A DNA stretch of 19,918 nt from Bordetella parapertussis (GCA_945882755.1 CAMCWS010000035.1:1-19918); one strand, 5' to 3'. Positions 1 through 8,946 are shown, numbered from the stretch's first letter. The notes: generated by a model not told the origin, from the sequence alone. Numbers and translations are program-made.

Positions 1-267
1 CCGGGCATTCGCAAATGGTCACCTGCGTATTTGCCCAAGATTTACGACGACACCAATGTCGATGAATTGGTCTATGTGAGCCAACAGGATGCCGAGGACA
101 TGTGTCGCCGCATGGCGCGTGAAGAGGGCATCTTTGCGGGCATTTCGGCAGCTGGTGCCTGCTGGGTGGCCTTGGAAATCGCCAAGCGGGTTGAAAACGC
201 CACCATCGTATTCATTGTGTGCGACCGAGGCGACCGCTACTTGTCCACCGGGGTGTTTCCAGCATGA
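1..267 (+). CDS. cysM: Cysteine synthase B, C-terminal part (5' end outside window)
   Basis: This is the last 88 residues of a PLP-dependent O-acetylserine sulfhydrylase, which makes cysteine from O-acetylserine and sulfide or thiosulfate in the cytoplasm. Frame 1 is open from the first base (PGIRKW...). Recognisable family blocks are the LPKIYD segment, EEGIFAGISAAGA (the small-residue loop near the cofactor) and the nearly invariant end CDRGDRYLSTGVFPA, which is typical of CysM rather than CysK. The PLP lysine lies upstream of the window. The stop codon TGA at 265-267 overlaps the ATG of the Nudix gene (ATGA), so the two are probably translationally coupled. Identification is firm from the C-terminal signature. 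The start and promoter cannot be seen. Confidence 0.93.
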   Translation, partial: PGIRKWSPAYLPKIYDDTNVDELVYVSQQDAEDMCRRMAREEGIFAGISAAGACWVALEIAKRVENATIVFIVCDRGDRYLSTGVFPA

Positions 268-806
268 GCAACTTCCAATATTGCCCCATGTGCGCCACCG
301 AATTGCAACTCATCACACAAGATGAGGACGGTGGTCCCAAGCAACGTATGCGCTGTGTGGTGTGCCAGTGGACGCATTGGAACAACCCCACGCCTGTGTT
401 GGCAGGTATCGTGCAGTACCGCGACCAAATTTTGCTGGCGCGTAATGCCGCTTGGCCTGGCAGGCGTTTTGCACTTATTACCGGTTTCATGGAAGCGGGT
501 GAGACGCCTGAAGAGGGCATCAGCCGAGAGATTGCGGAAGAAACCAACTTGAAAGTTTCCTCATTGAAGTTGGTGGGTGTGTATGACTTTCAGCGAATGA
601 ACCAAGTCATCATTGCCTACCATGCGGTGGCGGATGGTGATATTCGTTTGTCGCCCGAATTGGCCGAATACAAACTCTTCAATTACCAAGACATCATTTG
701 CTGGCCAGCTGGCACAGGCTACGCCATGGGCGATTGGTTGAGAACGCAGGGTATAGAACCACGATTCATGAGCTGGGAAGAGCGTGCAGTACAAAATTTA
801 GAATGA
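264..806 (+). CDS. Zinc-ribbon Nudix hydrolase
   Basis: A 180-residue protein with an N-terminal zinc ribbon (CPMC at about residues 7-10, CVVC at about 30-33) followed by a Nudix fold. The Nudix box is visible at about residues 74-96: GFMEAGE, then RE and EETNL. The usual Gly of the EExGU part is Asn here; the metal-binding glutamates are kept. Such proteins hydrolyse nucleoside-diphosphate-X compounds, and the ribbon plus box arrangement recalls NADH pyrophosphatase NudC. However, it is shorter than NudC (about 257 residues) and I see no NudC substrate motif, so the substrate is unknown. The start at 264 was chosen over an in-frame upstream codon because it gives the ATGA overlap with cysM and begins directly at the zinc ribbon. 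It ends in another ATGA overlap with the TusA-like gene. Confidence 0.88.
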   Translation: MSNFQYCPMCATELQLITQDEDGGPKQRMRCVVCQWTHWNNPTPVLAGIVQYRDQILLARNAAWPGRRFALITGFMEAGETPEEGISREIAEETNLKVSSLKLVGVYDFQRMNQVIIAYHAVADGDIRLSPELAEYKLFNYQDIICWPAGTGYAMGDWLRTQGIEPRFMSWEERAVQNLE

Positions 807-1042
807 GCAACATGATGAATATCGATCAAGAGTTAGACACCCGCGGCTTGAATTGCCCCTTACCTATTTTGAAAGCCAAAAAAGCACTGACCGCTATGCA
901 AAGCGGTCAATTACTGAAAGTGGTTTCCACAGACAAGAGTTCTTTGCGCGACTTTGCTGCTTTTTCCAAGCAAACAGGCAATGAGTTGATGTCTCAAGAA
1001 ACCATGGGTGACGATTTCATCCATGTGCTGAAAAGACGCTGA
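803..1042 (+). CDS. TusA/SirA-family sulfurtransferase (sulfur carrier)
   Basis: A 79-residue single-domain protein of the TusA fold. The diagnostic block DTRGLNCPLPILKAKKAL starts at about residue 12 and contains the single persulfide-bearing Cys18 followed by Pro. In the family this cysteine accepts sulfane sulfur and passes it on, for example for tRNA thiolation or molybdopterin. The ATG at 803 overlaps the Nudix stop (ATGA); ATGs at 812 and 815 are also possible starts and would only shorten the N-terminus by three or four residues. It follows cysM and the Nudix gene with no gap, so the three are probably one transcript linking cysteine synthesis and sulfur transfer. Whether it is the housekeeping TusA or a paralogue cannot be told from the sequence alone. 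Confidence 0.9.
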   Translation: MSNMMNIDQELDTRGLNCPLPILKAKKALTAMQSGQLLKVVSTDKSSLRDFAAFSKQTGNELMSQETMGDDFIHVLKRR

Positions 1043-1077
1043 CACACCCTCAGCACTCAGGCTTTGGGTATGTCAGC
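1038..1077. terminator. Inverted repeat between convergent genes, possible bidirectional terminator
   Basis: GCTGACACACCC (1038-1049) and GGGTATGTCAGC (1066-1077) pair at 11 of 12 positions around a 16-base loop. The left arm overlaps the TusA-like stop codon. The site lies in the 45-base gap between two convergent genes. No long T run follows on either strand, so termination is inferred from position and stem only. Confidence 0.4.
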
Positions 1078-1087
1078 AAGCCTTTCC

Positions 1088-2884
1088 TCAGTGGGCGTGA
1101 TGGGCCACCGCCGGTTTATATACCGGCGTTTCAAGACCCGCTAAACGAGCTTTCAGTTGCAGCGATAAAAATTGCGAATAGTGGCGGCTTTGGTGCAAAT
1201 TGCCACCATGGATCCACAAATGCGGCACCTGCGTAGGTTTCCACATATTGCGCAGTTCACCCTCCCAAGGTCCTGGGTCTTTGGGTGTATCCGAGCCCAA
1301 GCCCCATACCTTGCCTACCTTGTTGGCAACTTCCGGAGAAATCAGGTCTGCCAACCACTGGTTCATGGAACCGTAGCCCGTAGCGTATACCAAGACATCG
1401 GCTTCAAGCTCGGTGCCATCCGTCAGCACCACAGAGCGGGGCTTGATTTGCTGGATATTGACATGGCTCTTGAGCTTGATGCTGCCATTGGCTACTAACT
1501 CGCTTGCACCCACATCGATGTAATAGCCTGATCCACGGCGCAGGTACTTCATGAACAGGCCTGAGCCATCCACACCAAAGTCCAGCATGAAACCGGCTTT
1601 TTCCAGTCGACCGTACAAATCTGCTTCGCGTCGCTTCATTTCATCGTAAACCGGGATATGGAAGCTGTGCATGATTTTGTAAGGCACAGACGCAAAAATC
1701 AGATCCGCCTTGTGATGATCAATGCCATTGGCAAGCGCTTGTTCGCTGTACAAACCGCCCAAGGCCAAATCCATCAAAGCCGCCGAGGGTGCAATGTGGG
1801 TGGAGGAACGCTGCACCATGGTCACGTCCACACCGTTTTCCCACATGGCGGCGCAAATATCGTGGGCCGAGTTGTTAGACCCCAGCACCACACATTTTTT
1901 CCCTTTGTAGTTTTCGGGTCCAGGGTGTTTGCTGGAATGGTGTTGGTCACCCAAGAAGGTTTCTGCGCCGTCAATCTTGGGCACACTGGGGTAGCCAGAC
2001 ACGCCCAAGGCAATCACCAATTCCTTGGGCCTGAGCACCACTTTTTTACCTTCACGCTCAACCGAGACTTCCCATGTTTGCGAGGCTTCATCCCATGTGC
2101 ATTTTTGCGCCAAGGTTGAGCCCCAGTAATTGAGTTCCATGATCTTGGTGTACGCCTCTAACCAGTCACCGATTTTGTCTTTGGGTGCGAACACGGGCCA
2201 ATCATCTGGAAAGGGCAGATAGGGCAAATGGTCGTACCAAACGGGGTCATGCAAGCACAGGCTTTTGTAGCGGTTTCGCCAACTGTCGCCAGGCCTGGCG
2301 TTTTTCTCTACGATGATGGCCGACACCCCCAAGCGCTTCAGCCGCGCCCCTAAAGCAATGCCGCCTTGACCACCACCAATGATGACGACCTCGGGCTGTT
2401 CGTCATAGCCCAGATGCGCCGCCTCATGCGCACGTTGCTCGGCCCAAGTCACACGCCCTGGGTGGGCGCCGTGCTCAGCCCCCGCAATGCGGTGCGTACC
2501 GGTTTTTTCTTCGAAGCCCTTGAGTTCCACCAAGGTGGTGAGTAGGGTCCAGCATTTATCGCCTTTAAGGCGAACCAAACCCTTGCCACGACCCACGCCG
2601 GTTTCAAAGGTGAACCAGGCTTCGGTAACACCATCGGCTTGTGTGGCTTGACCGTCGACCAGCCAACGGCTGGGTTTGACTTTGGACAAGGTACTGTTCA
2701 GAAGGTCTGTCACAGAAGCCTGTCCTTCAGCGGTGGTGATGTTCCAAGTGAAGGACACCAAATCACGCCAGTAACAATCAGCTTCAAACATCGCCACCGC
2801 AGCAGCGATGTTGTTAGAGGAAAGGGCGTTTTCAAAAGCGCTCAGCCAGCCTTGGGCTTGGCTTTGAGGGTCGGAAGCAGTCAT
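1088..2884 (-). CDS. Flavin-containing monooxygenase with N-terminal SnoaL-like domain
   Basis: A 598-residue, probably cytoplasmic, FAD- and NAD(P)H-dependent monooxygenase. Residues about 10-130 look like a SnoaL/NTF2-type domain (short helices, then WRDLVSFTWNI and a strand-rich stretch). The FAD Rossmann motif VVIIGGGQGG is at 166-175 and the NAD(P)H motif VVLGSNNSAHD at 332-342. Between them, FLGDQHHSSKHP (310-321) corresponds to the FMO/Baeyer-Villiger fingerprint FxGxxxH. The late motif VLVYATGY follows at about residue 500. Typical FMOs are 450-550 residues; the excess is the N-terminal domain. AGGAG lies 5-6 bases before the ATG at 2884, supporting this start. It is monocistronic as far as visible, 112 bases downstream of valS on the same strand. 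The substrate is unknown. Confidence 0.9.
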   Translation of the reverse strand: MTASDPQSQAQGWLSAFENALSSNNIAAAVAMFEADCYWRDLVSFTWNITTAEGQASVTDLLNSTLSKVKPSRWLVDGQATQADGVTEAWFTFETGVGRGKGLVRLKGDKCWTLLTTLVELKGFEEKTGTHRIAGAEHGAHPGRVTWAEQRAHEAAHLGYDEQPEVVIIGGGQGGIALGARLKRLGVSAIIVEKNARPGDSWRNRYKSLCLHDPVWYDHLPYLPFPDDWPVFAPKDKIGDWLEAYTKIMELNYWGSTLAQKCTWDEASQTWEVSVEREGKKVVLRPKELVIALGVSGYPSVPKIDGAETFLGDQHHSSKHPGPENYKGKKCVVLGSNNSAHDICAAMWENGVDVTMVQRSSTHIAPSAALMDLALGGLYSEQALANGIDHHKADLIFASVPYKIMHSFHIPVYDEMKRREADLYGRLEKAGFMLDFGVDGSGLFMKYLRRGSGYYIDVGASELVANGSIKLKSHVNIQQIKPRSVVLTDGTELEADVLVYATGYGSMNQWLADLISPEVANKVGKVWGLGSDTPKDPGPWEGELRNMWKPTQVPHLWIHGGNLHQSRHYSQFLSLQLKARLAGLETPVYKPAVAHHAH

Positions 2885-2996
2885 GGTGTCTCCTAGGGTT
2901 GTAACCTTTAAGTTATAGCCCCAAGGAAATCAAACCCTCTACAGGGAAAACACCCAAACACCTCAAAAATATAGCGGTCGTTCAATCAACAACTCA

Positions 2997-5927
2997 TTAG
3001 CCCAAGCGCTTAAGCTGGTCTTGCACCTTGAGCAAAGTGTCTTCAAAGTCGGCCACCCGTTGGCGCTCTTGGGCAATCACCGCGGGAGGGGCTTTGGCCA
3101 CAAACGCTTCGTTACTGAGTTTGCCGTGGGCTTTGGCAATTTCGATTTGCAAACGCGCCACTTCTTTGCCCAAGCGGATTTTTTCGGCGGCCACGTCCAC
3201 TTCGATGAACAGGCACAAGCGGGTGTCACCCACCACGGCCACCGGTGCGGCTTGGGCGGCGGCTTGCCATGCGGCCTCGTCGTCGAACACTTTCACATCG
3301 CTGAGTTTGGCCAGCGCTTGCAACACCGATGCATTGGCACGCATGAACTCGGCATTGCCCAAAGCAAACAGAGGCATGCGGGTGGAGGGCGACACATTCA
3401 TCTCGCCACGCAAATTGCGACAGGCATCGACCAATGATTTCAGCTGATTCACATTGGCGATGGCTTGTTCATCGATCTTGTTCATCTGCGCTTCGGGGTA
3501 GCGGGCGATGCTGACCGATTCGCCTGGTATGCCTGCCACAGGTGCGACTTTTTGCCACAGCTCTTCGGTGATGAAAGGGATGAGCGGATGGGCTAAACGC
3601 AAAATAGCTTCCAAGGTGCGAATGAGGGTGCGTCGCGTGGCACGTTGTTCGGCCTCGCTGCCAGTTTGGATTTGTACTTTGGCGATTTCCAAATACCAAT
3701 CGCAGTACTCGTTCCAGACAAATTCATAAATCGCCGTGGCGACATTGTCCAAGCGGTATTCTTCAAAACCTTTGGCGACATCGGCTTCGGCTTGTTGTAG
3801 CACGGATGAAATCCAGCGGTCGGCTTGGCTGAACTTCATGTATTGGTAGAACGGGCCTGCGGGAACGGAGTTGCCGTTTTCATCGACGCGTGGCGGTGCG
3901 CATTCGGCCTTGGTGTGTTCCTTGAGGCCGCAGTCTTGGCCTTCGCAGTTCATCAGCACAAAGCGGGTGGCGTTCCACAGCTTGTTGCAGAAATTGCGAT
4001 AACCCTCGCAGCGCTTGCTGTCAAAGTTGATGCTGCGGCCCAAACTTGCCAAGGCGGCAAAGGTGAAACGCAAAGCGTCGGCGCCATAGGCAGGGATGCC
4101 CTCTGGGAATTCCTTTTGCGTGTTCTTGCGCACCTGCGGTGCGGTCTCGGGTTTGCGTAAACCTTGCGAGCGTTTGTACAGCAAGGGTTCGAGCGCAATG
4201 CCGTCGATCAAATCCACAGGATCGAGCACATTGCCCTCCGACTTGCTCATCTTTTTGCCCTGGGCATCGCGCACCAAGCCGTGGATGTACACATGCTTGA
4301 ACGGCACCTTGCCCGTGAAGTGCGTGGTCATCATGATCATGCGCGCCACCCAGAAAAAGATGATGTCGTAGCCGGTCACCAACACGCTGGAGGGCAGGTA
4401 CAAATCTTGGTCTGGGGCATTCAAGGTGCTGAAGGGCACCAGTGCGCTGGAATACCAGGTGTCCAGCACATCAGGGTCGCGGGTGAGTTTTTTGCCAGGG
4501 GCTTGCGCCTGTGCGGCAGCTTCATCGTGCGCCACATACACCTTGCCATCTTCGTCATACCAAGCGGGAATCTGGTGGCCCCACCAGAGTTGGCGGCTAA
4601 TGCACCAATCGGTGATGTTGTTCATCCACTGGTTGTAGGTGTTGACCCAGTTCTCGGGCACAAACTTCACCTCGCCCGACTGCACCGCGTCAATCGCTTT
4701 TTGCGCAATGCTTTTGCCGGTGGGGTCTTGCGGGCTGACTTGGTTCATGGCGACAAACCATTGGTCGGTCAGCATGGGCTCCACCACTTGGCCGGTGCGG
4801 GCACAAATAGGCAGCATCATTTTGTGCGGCTTGATCTCCAGCAACAAACCTTGGGCTTGTAAATCGGCGTTCACCGCTTTGCGGGCGGCAAAACGGTCCA
4901 GGCCTTGGTAGGCGGCAGGGCCGTTCTCGTTGACCTTGGCGTCCAAGGTGAAGATGGTGATCAGCGGCAGGTTGTGGCGTTGTGCACAAGCGTAGTCGTT
5001 GAAGTCGTGGGCGCCTGTGATCTTCACGCAGCCCGAGCCGAATTCACGGTCCACGAAGTCGTCGGCAATGATGGGAATTTGGCGGTCGCACAAAGGCAGG
5101 TCCACCATTTGGCCCACCAAATGCTTGTAGCGTTCGTCTTCGGGATGCACCGCCAAAGCACCATCGGCCATCATGGTCTCAGGTCGGGTGGTGGCAATCG
5201 TCATGCCTTTTTGCATCACACCGTCAATCAGCTGCGGTCCCTTGGCAAACGGGTAGCAGATGTAGTGCATCTGGCCATCGGATTCGGTGGCTTCCACCTC
5301 CAAATCAGACACCGCGCTCATCAGCACCGGGTCCCAATTGACCAAGCGCTTGCCTCGGTAAATCAAACCTTGTTGGTAAAGCTTGACAAAGGTGTCTGTA
5401 ACCACGGGCGACAACTTGTCGTCCATGGTGAAGTACTCGCGGCTCCAGTCCACGCTGTCGCCCATGCGGCGCATTTGTTGGGTGATGGTGTTGCCCGATT
5501 GCTCTTTCCACTCCCACACCTTGGCGATGAAGTTTTTGCGAGCTACATCGGGCGTGGGGCCCATATCGTGGCGGCTGATGCCTTGGGCTTGCAGCTGACG
5601 CTCCACCACGATTTGCGTGGCAATGCCCGCATGGTCGGTGCCGGGCACCCACACGGTGTTGAAGCCCTTCATGCGGTGGTAACGCGTCAAGCTGTCCATG
5701 ATGGTTTGGTTGAACGCATGGCCCATGTGCAGGGTGCCGGTCACATTGGGGGGCGGCAGTTGAATGGCAAACGACGCTTGGTCGGCTTGTGGCTGGCCTG
5801 TGCCGCGAAATCCTGCTTTGCCATAGCCACGTTTTTCCCATTCAGGACCCCAGTGGGCCTCCAAGGCAGCGGGTTCAAAGGATTTGGACAGGCTGTCTAA
5901 GCCGGGTTGCGCGGGGGCGTTGCTCAT
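2997..5927 (-). CDS. valS: Valyl-tRNA synthetase
   Basis: A 976-residue class I aminoacyl-tRNA synthetase that charges tRNA-Val and edits mis-charged threonine. The HIGH-type motif is HMGH (67-70) after PPPNVTGTL. The editing (CP1) domain carries [10 protein letters not shown] (about 247-256), where many orthologues have TTRPETMLGD. The [10 protein letters not shown] block is at about 448-457, KMSKS at 559-563, and a C-terminal coiled coil rich in charged residues covers about the last 65 residues, ending QLKRLG. The length suits a proteobacterial ValRS. The ATG at 5927 has no clear Shine-Dalgarno sequence (upstream reads CAGTACCCCT). The gene follows the VOC/monooxygenase/FrnE operon by 97 bases and probably has its own promoter there. 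Confidence 0.98.
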   Translation of the reverse strand: MSNAPAQPGLDSLSKSFEPAALEAHWGPEWEKRGYGKAGFRGTGQPQADQASFAIQLPPPNVTGTLHMGHAFNQTIMDSLTRYHRMKGFNTVWVPGTDHAGIATQIVVERQLQAQGISRHDMGPTPDVARKNFIAKVWEWKEQSGNTITQQMRRMGDSVDWSREYFTMDDKLSPVVTDTFVKLYQQGLIYRGKRLVNWDPVLMSAVSDLEVEATESDGQMHYICYPFAKGPQLIDGVMQKGMTIATTRPETMMADGALAVHPEDERYKHLVGQMVDLPLCDRQIPIIADDFVDREFGSGCVKITGAHDFNDYACAQRHNLPLITIFTLDAKVNENGPAAYQGLDRFAARKAVNADLQAQGLLLEIKPHKMMLPICARTGQVVEPMLTDQWFVAMNQVSPQDPTGKSIAQKAIDAVQSGEVKFVPENWVNTYNQWMNNITDWCISRQLWWGHQIPAWYDEDGKVYVAHDEAAAQAQAPGKKLTRDPDVLDTWYSSALVPFSTLNAPDQDLYLPSSVLVTGYDIIFFWVARMIMMTTHFTGKVPFKHVYIHGLVRDAQGKKMSKSEGNVLDPVDLIDGIALEPLLYKRSQGLRKPETAPQVRKNTQKEFPEGIPAYGADALRFTFAALASLGRSINFDSKRCEGYRNFCNKLWNATRFVLMNCEGQDCGLKEHTKAECAPPRVDENGNSVPAGPFYQYMKFSQADRWISSVLQQAEADVAKGFEEYRLDNVATAIYEFVWNEYCDWYLEIAKVQIQTGSEAEQRATRRTLIRTLEAILRLAHPLIPFITEELWQKVAPVAGIPGESVSIARYPEAQMNKIDEQAIANVNQLKSLVDACRNLRGEMNVSPSTRMPLFALGNAEFMRANASVLQALAKLSDVKVFDDEAAWQAAAQAAPVAVVGDTRLCLFIEVDVAAEKIRLGKEVARLQIEIAKAHGKLSNEAFVAKAPPAVIAQERQRVADFEDTLLKVQDQLKRLG

Positions 5928-5942
5928 AGGGGTACTGGTGTG

Positions 5943-5964
5943 ACACGCTGGTCTTTAAGCGTGT
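5943..5964. other. Inverted repeat in the valS leader
   Basis: ACACGCT (5943-5949) and AGCGTGT (5958-5964) form a perfect 7-base stem with an 8-base loop, 16 bases upstream of the valS start on the minus strand. It could be a leader hairpin affecting initiation or a protein-binding dyad. No T run follows, so it is not an evident terminator. It lacks any T-box hallmarks. Confidence 0.35.
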
Positions 5965-6024
5965 TATTGCAAATAAAAAGAGAAGATTTTAACGGCGCGA
6001 AAACAGTTGAGCGCTTTAACCTGT

Positions 6025-6684
6025 TCAGGCGACTTCTGCTGCAATCTGGCGCAGTGCGCTGGCAAACACGTGGGCTGGTTGACCGCCTGAAATTAAATGC
6101 TTGTCATTGATGATGACAGCGGGCACAGAGTGAATGCCTGCACTGGTGTAAAAGTTTTCTTTGGCACGAACTTCTTCTGCATAGGTGTCGGTATCGAGTA
6201 TGGCCTTGGCTGCATCGACGTCCATGCCCTGCGTCTTGACAATGGCCAGCAAGACCTCATGCGACTCAATCACTTCCCCACAGCCTTGGTAGGCCTGTAA
6301 AAAAGCCTTTTTCAAGCGGAGTTGATCGCCTGGTGCGCCATCAAGTTCGGCCCAATGCAGCAAGCGGTGCGCATCAAAGGTGTTGAAGATGCGACCTCTG
6401 CCTGTGGGGTGAAACGCAAAACCCACTTCTGCACCTCGCGCTTTGATGTTTTGGTACATCTGCGCTTGTTGCTCTGCCGTCGAGCCGTATTTCTTGACCA
6501 GATGCTCTACCAAGTCCTCGCCACCTTCGGGCATATGGGGGTTGAGTTCAAAGGGTTGGAAATGGATATCGGCCTTCACCTCATTTTGAAGTTCTTGCAG
6601 TGCTTGTTCCAAGGCGCCCAAACCAACTGCACACCAAGGGCAGGCAATATCGGACACGAAATCAATTTTCATTGCGGTGGTCAT
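6025..6684 (-). CDS. DsbA-family oxidoreductase, FrnE-like (CPWC)
   Basis: A 219-residue thioredoxin-fold protein of the DsbA/FrnE group. The redox motif CPWC is at residues 15-18 (SDIACPWCAVG), followed by the family pattern FQPFELNPHMP at about 46-56 and a cis-proline region SVPAVIINDKHLISGGQP near the C-terminus. There is no signal peptide, so it acts in the cytoplasm, like FrnE and unlike periplasmic DsbA. FrnE-type proteins are linked to polyketide ring chemistry and to oxidative-stress thiol exchange; the 2-hydroxychromene-2-carboxylate isomerases of aromatic catabolism are relatives. The start at 6684 was chosen because GGGAGAA lies 6 bases upstream and its ATGA overlaps the monooxygenase stop. 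An upstream in-frame extension to 6789 would read into the previous gene. Third gene of an operon. Confidence 0.9.
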   Translation of the reverse strand: MTTAMKIDFVSDIACPWCAVGLGALEQALQELQNEVKADIHFQPFELNPHMPEGGEDLVEHLVKKYGSTAEQQAQMYQNIKARGAEVGFAFHPTGRGRIFNTFDAHRLLHWAELDGAPGDQLRLKKAFLQAYQGCGEVIESHEVLLAIVKTQGMDVDAAKAILDTDTYAEEVRAKENFYTSAGIHSVPAVIINDKHLISGGQPAHVFASALRQIAAEVA

Positions 6685-8366
6685 ACCGTTCTCCCAAGGG
6701 CATAGGCTTTGGCCATACTTTGCACCAAATGCCCATTCAGTGCTTGGCCACGAGCGACCAAATACGCGTCGGGTCTTAGCAAGACCCATTTCGCGTTCGC
6801 ATCGCCACAGGCTTGTTGCAAGCGTCCATCGGTGTCAGTCACGTTTTCAACCGCTTGCGCTTTTTGTCCTTTGCCAATAACTTGCACCCCCCGTACACGC
6901 TCAGTTTGACTGAGTTGACGCATGTGCTTGAGTTCTTGGGGCGTGATGTGACCAAAGATCAGCAAGAGCAAATGGCTGTCAGCCCACACCAGCAAATCGC
7001 CCAAGCAGCCTGCTTGTTTAGGGGTAAATTGCAGGCCGACGTTTTGCACCATAAAACCACCCTCGGCTTGGCACACAGAAGAGGCGTTGTAGCGGTTGGC
7101 CTCTGCCATGCGGCCGGTGTTGATGAGGGGTCGTGCAAACCCATGGCGTTTGGCTAAACCAATGGTTGCACGTCGAAACAATCGCTCGATACCTTCAGGC
7201 GCACGCAAATAGCGTGCAGTGCGGTTGGTGACTTGTACATTGCGTCGCGCAGCTTGCAAGCGCTCTTGGTGGTAACTGTCTAACAAAACTGCAGGCGCTT
7301 GTTGGCGCACCACTGCCGCCAGTTTCCAAGCCAAATTGTCGGCATCTGCAATACCGGTGTTGCCGCCCCTAGCGCCAAAGGGGCTGACCACTTTGGCTGT
7401 GTCGCCCAAGAAAAACACATGGCCGTGGCGAAGCGAGTGTAGGCATTGCGATTTGTAGGCATAGGGCCCAACCCAAACCAGTTCGCATTCCACATCAGGA
7501 CCGAACTGCTTGGCCAAGCGTTCGCGCACCACGTCTTCGCGGCTGACATAGGCGGGGTCAGCGTCGGGTGCCATTTGGTAATCGATGCGCCACACATCGT
7601 CGCCCATCAGGTGTTGCCACACTGCACGGTTGTCATTGAACGGTGCTTCAATCCATGTATGGCGTTCTGTTGGCGGCTTGTGTTTGAAACGCACATCGGC
7701 AATACACCATCGGTCGTCACCCCGTTTGCTGTCCATCGTGGCACCCACCCATGCATGAAACGGGGTGTGTGAGCCACTGGCATCAATCACATGGTCGGCT
7801 GTGATTTGGTATGTGCCTTCGGGTGTGCTCACGCCAAGCAAGGCGTTTTCTGGGTTTTGTTCAAAGGAGGTGACCTTGGAGGACCAGCGTAAATCGATAG
7901 ACGCGCCTTTCCGGTTGAGTTCTTGTATGCGCTCCACCAAATACATCTCTATATAAAACTGCTGGATATTCGTGAAGGGTGGTTGTTGGCTGAAGGAAAA
8001 CTGGCTTTTTTGACGCAAGTCAAAAGAGAACACCTCGTCGTTGCCAGCGAAGGTTCGCCCCACTTGCCAAGCAATGCCTTTAGAGGCAATGCGTTCATAA
8101 ATGCCCAGGCGTTGAAAAATTTCCAATGACTGTTGGGTGTAGCAAATGCCTCGGGAGGACGCGCCTTTGACGCCCACAGTGTTGTCTTCATCCAAAAGTA
8201 CCGCAGGGATGCGCAACTGCGCCAATCGGCAAGCCAATGTCAGACCTGTTAAGCCGCCGCCCACAATCACCACAGCGTGGTGATGACGCTTTCCCGCGCG
8301 AAGTTCTGGCGGGGCGCAGAACGGGTACTCGGGCAGGGCGTAACCGTTGGCGGGCAAATCAGGCAT
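6681..8366 (-). CDS. Class A FAD-dependent aromatic monooxygenase (MhpA/PheA/TfdB-type)
   Basis: A 561-residue single-component flavoprotein hydroxylase, predicted to use FAD and NAD(P)H to hydroxylate an aromatic or polyketide-like ring. The GxGxxG motif VVIVGGGLTGLTLA lies at 32-45. The second conserved patch VIDASGSHTP is at about 194-203, where the usual DG motif is replaced by ASG. The GD motif FLGDTAKVVSPFGARGGNTG at about 319-338 binds the FAD ribityl chain. A C-terminal thioredoxin-like domain ends with WVLLRPDAYLVARG, as in MhpA and phenol hydroxylases. The ATG at 8366 overlaps the preceding VOC gene by 8 bases; a GTG at 8375 is the alternative, and neither has a strong ribosome binding site. 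It sits between a VOC protein and a FrnE-like protein, which fits an aromatic or natural-product modifying operon. Substrate unknown. Confidence 0.9.
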   Translation of the reverse strand: MPDLPANGYALPEYPFCAPPELRAGKRHHHAVVIVGGGLTGLTLACRLAQLRIPAVLLDEDNTVGVKGASSRGICYTQQSLEIFQRLGIYERIASKGIAWQVGRTFAGNDEVFSFDLRQKSQFSFSQQPPFTNIQQFYIEMYLVERIQELNRKGASIDLRWSSKVTSFEQNPENALLGVSTPEGTYQITADHVIDASGSHTPFHAWVGATMDSKRGDDRWCIADVRFKHKPPTERHTWIEAPFNDNRAVWQHLMGDDVWRIDYQMAPDADPAYVSREDVVRERLAKQFGPDVECELVWVGPYAYKSQCLHSLRHGHVFFLGDTAKVVSPFGARGGNTGIADADNLAWKLAAVVRQQAPAVLLDSYHQERLQAARRNVQVTNRTARYLRAPEGIERLFRRATIGLAKRHGFARPLINTGRMAEANRYNASSVCQAEGGFMVQNVGLQFTPKQAGCLGDLLVWADSHLLLLIFGHITPQELKHMRQLSQTERVRGVQVIGKGQKAQAVENVTDTDGRLQQACGDANAKWVLLRPDAYLVARGQALNGHLVQSMAKAYALGRTV

Positions 8367-8910
8367 TGAGTTCACGGTCGAGGCGGCGTCTTTTCTTCTC
8401 TTCGTTCCATGCTTGTAATTGCGCATGAACATCCAAGCTTTCGTGGTGCATTTGGTTTTTGTCAGCCAATTGAGCGGCTAACTCTAGGCGTATGCCATTG
8501 GGATCAAAAAAATAAATACTTTTGAAAATCCGATGGTCTGTGACGCCCAGCACTTCCACACCATTCGCCTCGAGGCGTTTTTTCATCACCTCTAAGTCAT
8601 CGATGCTGCTGACATTGAAAGCGATGTGGTTGACCCAGGCCGGTGTGTTGGGGGAAGGCTCGCAAGCGATGTCGTCACCTAAATCGAAGAAGGCGATGAA
8701 TGAACCGTCTTGCAACTGAAAAAAGAAATGGGTGTAAGGGCAGTATTCACCGGTGCTGGGTACATGATCATTTTTGATCACATGGTAGAGCGGCAAACCC
8801 AAAATGTCTTCGTAAAAATGACGGGTTTCTTCAGCATCCCGTGCCCTGTAAGCATAGTGGTGCAAGCCGTGTACTTTGGCAGCGGGTGGCAGGTTGTGTG
8901 TGTCCATCAT
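8359..8910 (-). CDS. VOC-fold metalloenzyme (glyoxalase/extradiol dioxygenase superfamily)
   Basis: A 183-residue protein with two beta-alpha-beta-beta-beta units of the vicinal-oxygen-chelate fold. Likely metal ligands are His17 or His18 (GLHHYAYRARD), His95 (WVNHIAFNV) and Glu143 (IRLELAAQL), matching the usual 2-His-1-carboxylate set. FFDPNGIRLEL is the family end motif. About 35 residues of charged, helical sequence follow (ending EEKKRRRLDRELNA), which is longer than a minimal glyoxalase. AGGA lies 9 bases before the first of two adjacent ATG codons. It is the first gene of an operon with the FAD monooxygenase (8-base overlap) and the FrnE-like gene. An extradiol ring-cleavage or isomerase role after ring hydroxylation is an inference from context. 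Confidence 0.88.
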   Translation of the reverse strand: MMDTHNLPPAAKVHGLHHYAYRARDAEETRHFYEDILGLPLYHVIKNDHVPSTGEYCPYTHFFFQLQDGSFIAFFDLGDDIACEPSPNTPAWVNHIAFNVSSIDDLEVMKKRLEANGVEVLGVTDHRIFKSIYFFDPNGIRLELAAQLADKNQMHHESLDVHAQLQAWNEEKKRRRLDRELNA

Positions 8911-8946
8911 GGTTGCTGGTCCTGTGTGTCTCGGGCAGTTTACTTG

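Noticed and set aside
2938..2966. Possible promoter for the SnoaL-FMO gene (TTGAGG, 17 bases, TGTAGA on the minus strand)
   Set aside because: The -10 element matches only three of six consensus bases; too weak to list as a feature.
4905..5900. Long open frame antisense to valS
   Set aside because: It lies wholly inside valS on the opposite strand, resembles no protein family and is His/Val-rich as expected for a codon shadow.
5928..6024. T-box riboswitch upstream of valS
   Set aside because: The leader is under 100 bases and shows no T-box sequence or terminator/antiterminator pair, and this group of bacteria does not normally use T-boxes.
6685..6789. N-terminal extension of the FrnE-like protein by 35 residues
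   Set aside because: It would lie entirely within the end of the monooxygenase gene; the start at 6684 has a GGGAG ribosome binding site and begins at the thioredoxin fold.
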